Shown here piece after piece: positions 8,133 to 14,065 of a DNA stretch of 26,323 nt. Every line of letters starts with the position of its first letter. Within the stretch, counting starts at the first letter, position 1. Where the stretch lies: positions 1-26,323 of the forward strand of contig JBOHPP010000016.1 of the NCBI GenBank assembly GCA_050731755.1, written 5' to 3'. The stretch comes from JBOHPP01 sp050731755 (GTDB lineage: Bacteria; Methylomirabilota; Methylomirabilia; Rokubacteriales; CSP1-6). Under the pieces are notes generated by a model. That model saw only the letters and a list, made by a program, of their open reading frames with translations, did no database searches and had not been told where the DNA came from. The translations under genes were made by a program, and so were the position numbers.

Positions 8133-8197
8133 TTGTAGCGGTTACCGCGAGTCCGGCTTGAGCCGTGGCTGGCCCGCTCCAGGTGCGCAGGGCTCCG
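8133..8197 (-). repeat. Degenerate copy of the 66-bp intergenic repeat
   Basis: Starts TTGTAGCG and carries CCGCGAGTCCGGCTTG and AGGTGCGCAGGGCTCC, aligning along most of its length with the copy at 11380-11445. It occupies the gap between two leftward genes and ends just before the ribosome site of the 7214-8116 gene, the same position as the copies before the UGSC gene and serA. Confidence 0.6.
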
Positions 8198-8218
8198 GAC
8201 GTCTTGTCAACCCTTCAG

Positions 8219-8641
8219 TCAGTTTCCTTCGGCTGGTGGTCGGGTCAGGACCATCTGGGTCTGGATCGTGAGCGACAGCAGCCGGCCGGCCTCATCGGTC
8301 ACCCGCGTCTGCCACACCAGGGTGCTCCGCCCGCGGTGGAGTGGCGTGGTCTCGGCCCGGACGACGCCCTGCCGGCCGGCGGCAAAGAAGTTCGTCTTGG
8401 ACTCCAGCGTCGTCGTGGAGGCGCCCTCCGGGAGGTTGATGACGGTGGCGGTGGCGCCGACGGCGTCGGCCAGCGCCATCAGCGCGCCGCCGTGCAGGGC
8501 GCCGCCCACGGTCCGGAGATCGTCGCGGATGGTGAGTTCGGCCACCACCCTATCGGGGCTGGCGTCCACGTAGCGGACGCCCAGCAGCTCGACCAGAGTT
8601 CCACGCTGCCGCTCGTCGAGGATCTTGGGATCGATCGCCAT
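8219..8641 (-). CDS. PaaI-family hotdog thioesterase
   Basis: A 140-residue single hotdog domain. The helix motif ALHGGALMALADAVG (His50, Asp59) is typical of the PaaI / YbgC-like acyl-CoA thioesterases, and the later strand ESKTNFFAAGRQG matches the family. It probably hydrolyses an aromatic or short-chain acyl-CoA; the substrate is not readable from sequence. ATG at 8641 is preceded closely by AGGAG. It is divergent from the EamA gene. Confidence 0.83.
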   Translation of the reverse strand: MAIDPKILDERQRGTLVELLGVRYVDASPDRVVAELTIRDDLRTVGGALHGGALMALADAVGATATVINLPEGASTTTLESKTNFFAAGRQGVVRAETTPLHRGRSTLVWQTRVTDEAGRLLSLTIQTQMVLTRPPAEGN

Positions 8642-8687
8642 TCGCTCCTGTGCCGGACGGCCACTCGCGCTGCCCTATAATGCCGCG

Positions 8688-9593
8688 ATGCTCGCCGGCC
8701 TGCTGCTCATTGCGCTCGCGGCGATCTCCTGGGGCACCACCGGCTCCGTCACCACCGTGCTCGTGGATCGCGCCGGCGCCGAGCCGCTCCTGATCGGCGC
8801 GACCCGCACGATGTTGGCCGCGACGCTGCTGCTCGGCGGCGCCCGCCTGGCCGACGGCACCCTGGCCATCGCGCGCGCCGAGGTCGGGCGTTGCGTCCTG
8901 ATGGGCGCCTGCATGGCCGCTTTCCAGGCCACCTACTTTACCGCGGTGACGTTGAGCGGCATCGTCGTGACCGCTCTCGTCGCGATCGGCTCGGCCCCCA
9001 TCATGATCGCGGCGCTGGCCGCTGTGATGCTCGGTGAGCGTCTCACCGCGCGGCTCGTCGCCGCGCTCGTCCTCGGCGTGCTGGGCACCGCCCTCCTGGT
9101 GGTCGGCCCGACCGGCAGCGCCGACGCCGGCGTGCGATCCGCGCCGGGCGTGCTCCTTGCCCTGGCCGCCGGCCTGGCTTACGCGCTCTACGTCATCGTG
9201 GCCAAGCTTTCGCTGGCCCGGAGCGCGCCGCTGCCGCTAACGGCCATGACCTTCACCGCCGCCGCGCTGTTCCTGCTGCCGGCCCTGGCGTGGTGTCGGG
9301 CGCCGCTGGCCCAGGTCGAGCGCGGCTGGCCGTGGCTGCTCTACCTCGGGGCGGTGACGACCGCCGGCGCCTACGGCGTCTATTCCATCGGGCTCCGCCG
9401 CGTCCCGGCCTCGGTCGCCGGCATCGTCACGCTGCTCGAACCCCTCACCGCAACTCTGCTCGGCGTGCTCGTGTTCGGTGAGAACCTCGGGGCCGGCGGC
9501 GCGGTGGGCGCCGTCATGCTGCTGACAGCTATCGCGTTCCTGATCCCGACCACCAACTCAGTGCCCACGCGGAACGCAGCACCGCGCACCTAA
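8688..9593 (+). CDS. EamA/DMT-family membrane transporter
   Basis: A 301-residue protein with about ten hydrophobic segments in two EamA repeats, typical of the drug/metabolite transporter superfamily (export of amino acids or metabolites). I chose ATG 8688; it has no ribosome site, but a TATAAT at 8676-8681 lies 6 nt before it, compatible with a leaderless message. The final 17 residues are hydrophilic (from IPTTN onward) and their codons run into the first copy of a tandem 66-bp-period repeat, which also supplies the TAA stop. Confidence 0.83.
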   Translation: MLAGLLLIALAAISWGTTGSVTTVLVDRAGAEPLLIGATRTMLAATLLLGGARLADGTLAIARAEVGRCVLMGACMAAFQATYFTAVTLSGIVVTALVAIGSAPIMIAALAAVMLGERLTARLVAALVLGVLGTALLVVGPTGSADAGVRSAPGVLLALAAGLAYALYVIVAKLSLARSAPLPLTAMTFTAAALFLLPALAWCRAPLAQVERGWPWLLYLGAVTTAGAYGVYSIGLRRVPASVAGIVTLLEPLTATLLGVLVFGENLGAGGAVGAVMLLTAIAFLIPTTNSVPTRNAAPRT

Positions 9594-9690
9594 AACAGGC
9601 CGCCCACGGATCAAGCCGGCCTCGCGGTACCCGCTCCAACATCAGCACGGCGCCCCTAGAACAGGCCACCCACGAATCAAGCCGGCCTCC
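9577..9690 (+). repeat. Two tandem 66-bp-period repeat units
   Basis: The segment from 9577 (CAGCACCGCGCACCTAAAAC, then CAGGCC and AAGCCGGCCTCGCGG) recurs from 9643 with few changes, a period of 66 bp. The first unit overlaps the 3' end of the EamA gene. Further units follow at about 9738-9820. The reverse orientation occurs at 11380-11538 and, degenerately, at 8133 and 20575. Confidence 0.75.
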
Positions 9691-9697
9691 GAAATTA

Positions 9698-9757
9698 CCG
9701 AGATGATGAATCGGTCTAGAGAAACGCGACCCAGCCCGCCTAGGCCAGGCCACCCAC
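9698..9757 (+). repeat. Left arm of a perfect 60-bp inverted repeat
   Basis: These 60 bp, starting CCGAGATGATGAATCGG and containing TCTAGA and GCCTAGGC, are exactly the reverse complement of 11479-11538. Similarity continues less perfectly to about 9789 (GAGCCGGGC ... CGCTACAA), after which a partial further unit runs to about 9820 and contributes the TAG stop codon of the 9816-10841 gene. Confidence 0.85.
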
Positions 9758-9815
9758 CGTTCGAGCCGGGCACGCGGACCCCGCTACAACGGCCAAGCCG
9801 GGCTCGCGCCACCCG

Positions 9816-10841
9816 CTACACTGCGATCCGGCGCGAGACCGCCCGGCTGAAGCAGCAGTTCGGCACGACGCTCGAGTGCTTGCCGGGCCCACCAGCCACG
9901 AGCACCAGCACATCGTCGGGTGACGGCACGCGGGGCGGACGGGCATCGTCATCGCGGAGCGCCATCATCCAGGCCGGCCAGTCTTGCGCGCCCCACATGC
10001 CGCCCAGCTTGAGGGTCCCGAGCGGCAGCCGCGCGTGCTCGTAAATGAAGCGCTGCACGTCGGCCCGCGTCAGCCCGTCACCGGCGATGGTCTGGGCGTG
10101 CTCGGGCCCCAGCACGATCAGGAGCTGGCTCTGCGCGAGGTACCACCCCACGTTGGAGCCGAGCGTGACGGCGGTGTGGGCCATCGTGGTGAGGATGCCA
10201 GAGGCAGTGGTGGACACGTGATCGTTGACGTTGTGCGGCGCCTCGCCGCCGAAGACCGTTACCGTGTCGCCCTCGACGAGCGGTCCCCACGGCGAGGCCG
10301 CCTCGTTCTCGGCGATGCAGTAGGAGAACTTCGCCGGGCTGCCCTGGGTGGCCATGTCGTGGCGGCCGGGCCAGCCGCCGCCCACGTTCATGAGAATCAG
10401 ACGCAGGGCCCGGCCGATGGTGGCGTTCGCGCGGAAGCCGGGACCGAAGCAGCCACTGCCCCCGTTGAGGCCGATCTCACGCCCGTAGCCGCCGTTGACG
10501 ACGACGAGCGGCGCCACCGGATGGGTGGTGGCCTGCACGCCGTAGAGATTGAACTCCGGGTCGAGCATGGCCTCGACCGCGGCCACGACGACGGGGAAGT
10601 ACTCGGGTCGGCAGCCGGCCATCACTGCGTTGACACCGAGGGTCTCCAGGCGCGTCTCGCGCCAGAGGGGGGGCATGGGTCCCAGCGAGCGGGCCGGATC
10701 GGCCCCGGCCAGCATCACCCGCACGCGTTCCTCGGTGGGCGGCACGATGGGGAGGCCGTCGCACCATCCGCGCTCGACGAATGCTTCGAGCAGCGCGTCC
10801 GGAGAGTCGTCGACGTCGAGGAAGCGCGCGGGCTCTGGCAT
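9816..10841 (-). CDS. Conserved partner protein of the UGSC selenoprotein
   Basis: A 341-residue protein of unknown function that I recognise only as a family commonly found next to UGSC proteins. Visible features: an opening WCDGLPIVPPTEERV (residues about 26-40), GVNAVMAGCRPEYFPVV, VVNGGYGREIGLN, a Gly/Cys-rich GGSGCFGPGFRANATIGRALRLI, MNVGGGWPG, and AENEAASPWGPL, then a C-terminal VAGGPGKHSSVVP. There is no signal peptide and no membrane segment, so it is cytoplasmic. The ATG overlaps the stop of the UGSC gene by 1 nt (TGATG), so the two are translationally coupled and probably form one complex or pathway. The stop codon lies in the repeat element downstream. Confidence 0.75.
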   Translation of the reverse strand: MPEPARFLDVDDSPDALLEAFVERGWCDGLPIVPPTEERVRVMLAGADPARSLGPMPPLWRETRLETLGVNAVMAGCRPEYFPVVVAAVEAMLDPEFNLYGVQATTHPVAPLVVVNGGYGREIGLNGGSGCFGPGFRANATIGRALRLILMNVGGGWPGRHDMATQGSPAKFSYCIAENEAASPWGPLVEGDTVTVFGGEAPHNVNDHVSTTASGILTTMAHTAVTLGSNVGWYLAQSQLLIVLGPEHAQTIAGDGLTRADVQRFIYEHARLPLGTLKLGGMWGAQDWPAWMMALRDDDARPPRVPSPDDVLVLVAGGPGKHSSVVPNCCFSRAVSRRIAV

Positions 10842-11368
10842 CAGGGCGGGAGCAGGCTGGCCAGCAGCTCGAGGGCCTGGTGGGCTCGGCGGGTGATCCC
10901 CTCGGGGCGCTCGCCGCCCAGCGGATGCTCGATGACCAGCAGGGGCAGGCCGGCGACCCCGCGCGCGGCGAGCTGGCGTACGGCCATTCCTTGGAACGCC
11001 GTGGTCGCAATGAGGGCCGAGGGCGTGCCGGCCTTGGCCAACTCAAGGGCGTCGTGGAGACTCCACGACGTGCAGGAGCCTCAGTCGGCGGAACCGGCGA
11101 AGACGACGTCGCACGTCTTGGCCAGCTCGGCGATCAGCTCGGCCGGGGCCGGCGTGGAACAGTTGGCCTTCTTTCTGTGCACCACCGTGCCGACGCCGTA
11201 GCGATCGCTCAGCAGCCGCCCGAGCTCTGTCACCAGACGGTCGAAGTTGGGCTTCGTGTTGTCGAGAAACCCGACGGTGCGACCGGCCAGCTCTCGGGGC
11301 AGCGCCGGCACCGTGAGGGTTTCGTTCGACTCGGCGCTCACCGGGCTCAGGATACGGATCAAGGGCAT
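10841..11368 (-). CDS. UGSC-family selenoprotein (in-frame UGA read as Sec)
   Basis: One 175-residue protein if the TGA at 11083-11081 is selenocysteine (residue 96). The N-terminal half (GFLDNTKPNFDRLVTELGRLL, then CDVVFAGSAD) leads directly into U96-G-S-C99-T-S-W, the motif after which the UGSC family is named, and the frame continues without a break (LHDALELAKAGTPSALIATTAFQ) to a TGA that overlaps the next start codon. Sec and Cys99 would form a selenenylsulfide redox pair. The reaction is unknown. A SECIS-like hairpin sits at 11050-11070. The start ATG has a full GGAGGTGA ribosome site. Without Sec the product would stop after 95 residues, just before the motif. The family was, to my memory, first noted in marine metagenome selenoproteome surveys. 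selA, selB, selD and tRNA-Sec are not in the window. Confidence 0.85.
11050..11070 (-). promoter_or_regulatory. SECIS-like hairpin downstream of the Sec codon
   Basis: On the minus strand CGTCGTGGAG, one T and CTCCACGACG make a perfect 10-nt inverted repeat around a single base. As RNA this is a stem of eight pairs plus a closing A-U, with an apical GUC. It starts 10 nt after the UGA, so the loop G and U are about 20 and 21 nt downstream. Bacterial SECIS elements bound by SelB have a stem with a GU in the apical loop at about this distance, as in E. coli fdhF. Confidence 0.72.
11081..11083 (-). other. Predicted selenocysteine codon (UGA, residue 96)
   Basis: TGA in frame between VFAGSAD and GSCTSW. 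Coding continues on both sides in one frame with family-like sequence, which is not expected for a true stop. Confidence 0.82.
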
Positions 11369-11379
11369 TCGTCACCTCC

Positions 11380-11445
11380 TTTGTAGCGTGGGCCGCGAGC
11401 CCGGCTCGGCCCGTGGGTGGCCTGAGCGAGGTGCGGAGGGCTTCC
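11380..11445 (-). repeat. 66-bp repeat unit upstream of the UGSC gene
   Basis: Begins TTTGTAGCG, contains the near-palindrome CGAGCC-C-GGCTCG and GTGGGTGGCC, and is repeated 66 bp on at 11446. It ends within a few bases of the UGSC ribosome site. Any promoter for the UGSC pair must lie in or beyond these repeats. Confidence 0.72.
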
Positions 11446-11538
11446 TTTGTAGCGAGAGCCGCGAGCCCGGCTCGGCCCGTGGGTGGCCTGGCCTAGGCGG
11501 GCTGGGTCGCGTTTCTCTAGACCGATTCATCATCTCGG
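11446..11538 (-). repeat. Second repeat unit and right arm of the 60-bp inverted repeat
   Basis: Repeats the 11380 unit for about 45 bp and then continues into the terminal module TCTAGACCGATTCATCATC. Positions 11479-11538 are the exact reverse complement of 9698-9757. The arms enclose 1,721 bp holding only the UGSC gene and its partner. Confidence 0.85.
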
Positions 11539-11568
11539 CACTTTCGGCGTCATTCGCGAAATTGTACT

Positions 11569-11790
11569 TCATCGCGTGCCGCCCCGCGGGATGCCTCTCG
11601 ATCGGGTCAGCAGACGCCCAAGGGTGTCGTGCAGCTCGGAGACGATCGAGCGCTTGACGCGGACGGTGATCGACTCCACCGGCTCGGTGCTGCCCACGCG
11701 GTGGATCACCAGCGTGCCGGTGAACTCGTCGGCGCGCTCATCGGTGGCGGTCAGACCGCGCAGGGTGAGAACTTCCCACACGTCGCTCAT
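11569..11790 (-). CDS. Small hypothetical protein upstream of the UGSC repeats
   Basis: A 73-residue frame, MSDVWEVLTLRGLTATDERADEFTGT and so on, alternating short hydrophobic strands with charged turns and ending in a basic tail. I do not recognise it. It has no convincing ribosome site, lies head to head with the kinase gene (22 bp apart), and codes toward the UGSC pair with only the repeat array between. Base composition at third positions looks coding. It may be a small cytoplasmic protein or a chance frame. Confidence 0.42.
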   Translation of the reverse strand: MSDVWEVLTLRGLTATDERADEFTGTLVIHRVGSTEPVESITVRVKRSIVSELHDTLGRLLTRSRGIPRGGTR

Positions 11791-11801
11791 GGGCGTATGT
11801 T
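11773..11801 (+). promoter_or_regulatory. Weak candidate promoter for the pentose-phosphate operon
   Basis: TTCCCA (11773-11778), a 17-nt spacer and TATGTT (11796-11801) end 11 nt before the kinase ATG. Both boxes are only partial matches, and the implied leader is very short. Confidence 0.22.
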
Positions 11802-11812
11802 ACCCCACGGCC

Positions 11813-13261
11813 ATGACCGTCCTGGCCCTGGACGTCGGCACCTCGTCGGCGCGCGCCGCCCTCTACGACGACGCCGGGCGGGCCCTTCCCGGGCGATTTC
11901 ATCGCGTGCCCTACCGGCCGACAGTCACGCCCGACGGCGGCGTGGAGCACGATCCCGAGCGGCTGCTCGAGGCGGTGACGACGTGCCTCGACGCGGTGCT
12001 GGCGGGGCCGCGGCCGCCCGCCGTCGACGGCGTCGGCGTGGCCACCTTCTGGCACGGCTTGCTCGGCTTCGACGCCGGCGGGCGTGCTCTGACGCCGCTC
12101 TACATGTGGGCCGACACCCGGAGCGCCGGCGACGCCGCCGTGCTGCGCGAAGCGCTCGACGAGCCGGCGCTGCACGCCCGCACCGGATGCCATCTGCACG
12201 CCTCGTACTGGCCGGCCAAGCTCCGCTGGCTGGCCCGCGAGCGACCCGCCGAGGCGGCGCGCGCCGCTCGCTGGGGCTCATTCGGCGAGTACCTCGAGCT
12301 CGCGCTGTTCGGCGAGGCGGCGACCAGTCTGTCGATGGCCTCGGGCACCGGGCTCCTGGATCAGGACGCGCTGACCTGGAACACCGTGGCTTTGGCCGCC
12401 GCGGAGCTGGACGCCCGTCGGCTGTTCCCGCTGTCCGACCGGCGTGCCGAGCGGCGCGGTCTCCGCCCGGCCTGGACCCGCCGCTGGCCGGCTCTGCGCG
12501 GCGCCGCGTGGTTTCCCGCCGTGGGCGATGGCGCCGCCGGCAGCGTGGGCTCGGGTTGCACCGATCCGTCGAGAGTGGCGTTGAATCTCGGGACCTCGGC
12601 CGCCCTGCGGGTGGCCACGACGCAGCCGGGCCCGCCTCCCCGCGGGCTCTGGCGTTACTGCGTCGATGGGCGCCTGGCCGTGATCGGCGGCTCGCTCTCC
12701 GAAGGCGGCAATGTGTACGCGTGGTGCCGGGACGTGCTCCGGCTTCCCGCCGACGCCGAGATCGAGGGCGCATTGGGACAGGGACCGCCCGACGGCCACG
12801 GCCTCACCGTTCTGCCTTTCCTCGCCGGTGAGCGGGCGCCGGGCTGGCGCGGCGATCGGCGGGGCGCGGTCACCGGGCTGAGCCTCGAGACGACGGCGCT
12901 GCACATTCTGCGCGCCGCACTGGAGGCCGTGGCGCTCCGCCTGGCTCTCGTCTACGATCTCCTGCGACCGCTGGCCGCTCCCGACCACGCCATCGTCGCA
13001 TCGGGCGGGGCGCTGGCCCAGTCGCGCGCCTGGGCGCAGACGATCGCCGACGCCCTCGGCCACTCCGTCGCGCTGTGCCAGGAGGAGGAAGCGACGAGCC
13101 GGGGCGCTGCCCTGCTCGCGCTCGACGCGCTGGGCCGGCTCCCCGACCTCGCCGCCACGCCGGCGCCGCTCGCGGCGACCTTCCGCCCCGACGCCGTGCG
13201 CCAGGCCCGGCTCCGCCAGGCTCTCGAGCGCCAGCGCCGGTTGGACGCCGCGCTGCACTGA
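11813..13261 (+). CDS. FGGY-family sugar kinase, probable gluconokinase
   Basis: A 482-residue FGGY carbohydrate kinase. The ATPase opening LALDVGTSSARAALYD is at the N-terminus; sugar-site segments (FWHGLLGFD, YMWADTRS, HASYWPAKLRWL) follow; the second domain has ALNLGTSAALRV, LPFLAGERAPGWRGD and ASGGALAQSRAW. The GERAPGWRGD form and the position before 6-phosphogluconolactonase and 6-phosphogluconate dehydrogenase favour gluconate as substrate, giving 6-phosphogluconate; xylulose or another pentose is the alternative. I start it at ATG 11813 because the family's first strand begins there; the open frame extends upstream into non-homologous sequence. Confidence 0.82.
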   Translation: MTVLALDVGTSSARAALYDDAGRALPGRFHRVPYRPTVTPDGGVEHDPERLLEAVTTCLDAVLAGPRPPAVDGVGVATFWHGLLGFDAGGRALTPLYMWADTRSAGDAAVLREALDEPALHARTGCHLHASYWPAKLRWLARERPAEAARAARWGSFGEYLELALFGEAATSLSMASGTGLLDQDALTWNTVALAAAELDARRLFPLSDRRAERRGLRPAWTRRWPALRGAAWFPAVGDGAAGSVGSGCTDPSRVALNLGTSAALRVATTQPGPPPRGLWRYCVDGRLAVIGGSLSEGGNVYAWCRDVLRLPADAEIEGALGQGPPDGHGLTVLPFLAGERAPGWRGDRRGAVTGLSLETTALHILRAALEAVALRLALVYDLLRPLAAPDHAIVASGGALAQSRAWAQTIADALGHSVALCQEEEATSRGAALLALDALGRLPDLAATPAPLAATFRPDAVRQARLRQALERQRRLDAALH

Positions 13262-13263
13262 GG

Positions 13264-13291
13264 CGCCCCGTCGAGACTCGAGCGCGGGGCG
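13264..13291 (+). promoter_or_regulatory. Strong intercistronic hairpin between kinase and pgl
   Basis: CGCCCCG (13264-13270) pairs with CGGGGCG (13285-13291), and the interior holds TCGAG-A-CTCGA. It fills most of the 57-bp gap between the kinase and lactonase genes and has no T-tract, so it may be an mRNA stability or processing element rather than a terminator. Confidence 0.35.
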
Positions 13292-13318
13292 GAGAACGGG
13301 CAGGAGTATCATGGGCTC

Positions 13319-14062
13319 ATGGAGATCACCCCGGAGCTCGTGGTCCTTCCCGACCCGGGGACGCTCGCCGAAGCTGCTGCTGATGTCATTCTCGAAACCG
13401 CCCAGGCCATCGTGGCCGAGAGGCCGCGCTTCACGATCGCACTGGCCGGCGGCGCCACGCCGCGTGCGACGTATGCGCGGCTGGCTGCACCGCCGCGCAG
13501 CGACGCGATGCCGTGGTCGCGCACCTTCGTGTTCTTCGGCGACGAGCGGTGCGTGCCGGCCGACCATCCCGACTCCAACCTGCGCATGGCCCGCGAGACC
13601 TTGCTGGGCAAGGTCCCCATCCCGCCAGCTCAGGTCTTCGGGATGCCCGGCGACACCGACGAGCCGGACGCGGCGGCCGCCGCCTACGCTCGCACCCTGG
13701 CCGAGGTCTTCGGGACGCGCCGGGGTGAGATGCCGCGCTTCGACCTGATCCTGCTCGGCATGGGCATCGATGGTCACACGGCCTCGCTCTTCCCCGGCTC
13801 TCCCGTCGTCAAGGAGATCTTCCGCCCGGTGGCCGCCGTGCACGCCGCGGCCGCCGCGATCCCCCAGCGCATCACGCTGACGCTGCCCGTGCTCAATGCC
13901 GCCGCGCTCGTCGTCTTCCTGGTGTCGGGCCGGGAGAAGGCGAAGGTGATCAAGGCCGTGCTGGGCGACAACGTCCTGCTGCCGGCCGGCCTGGTGCGGC
14001 CCGAGCGCGGCCGGCTCGTGTGGATGCTGGACCGCGCCGCCGCCGGGCTGCTCAAGCCCTAG
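13319..14062 (+). CDS. pgl: 6-phosphogluconolactonase
   Basis: A 247-residue DevB-type lactonase that hydrolyses 6-phosphogluconolactone in the oxidative pentose phosphate pathway. Motifs: ALAGGATPRATYARL, VFFGDERCVPADHPDSN and LLGMGIDGHTASLFPGSP, with the catalytic histidine in GHTASLFPG. Of two nearby ATGs, 13319 is in the right frame; AGGAG is at 13301-13305. It is 3 nt from the following fusion gene. Length is normal for the family. Confidence 0.92.
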   Translation: MEITPELVVLPDPGTLAEAAADVILETAQAIVAERPRFTIALAGGATPRATYARLAAPPRSDAMPWSRTFVFFGDERCVPADHPDSNLRMARETLLGKVPIPPAQVFGMPGDTDEPDAAAAAYARTLAEVFGTRRGEMPRFDLILLGMGIDGHTASLFPGSPVVKEIFRPVAAVHAAAAAIPQRITLTLPVLNAAALVVFLVSGREKAKVIKAVLGDNVLLPAGLVRPERGRLVWMLDRAAAGLLKP

Positions 14063-14065
14063 CGC

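Noticed and set aside
9577..9820. CRISPR array
   Set aside because: The repeat period is 66 bp with similarity running through the whole unit; there are no short identical repeats separated by unique spacers and no cas genes.
11081..11083. TGA read as a nonsense mutation splitting a gene in two
   Set aside because: The frame continues uninterrupted with the exact motif after which the UGSC family is named, a SECIS-like hairpin follows at the right distance, and the downstream gene is coupled to the second stop.
9698..11538. Insertion sequence
   Set aside because: No transposase or recombinase frame lies between the inverted arms; only the UGSC gene and its partner do.
12050..12065. TGGCACGGCTTGCT as a sigma-54 promoter
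   Set aside because: GG to GC spacing is 8 rather than 10 and it lies inside the kinase coding region. A similar look-alike near 2401 fails for the same reason.
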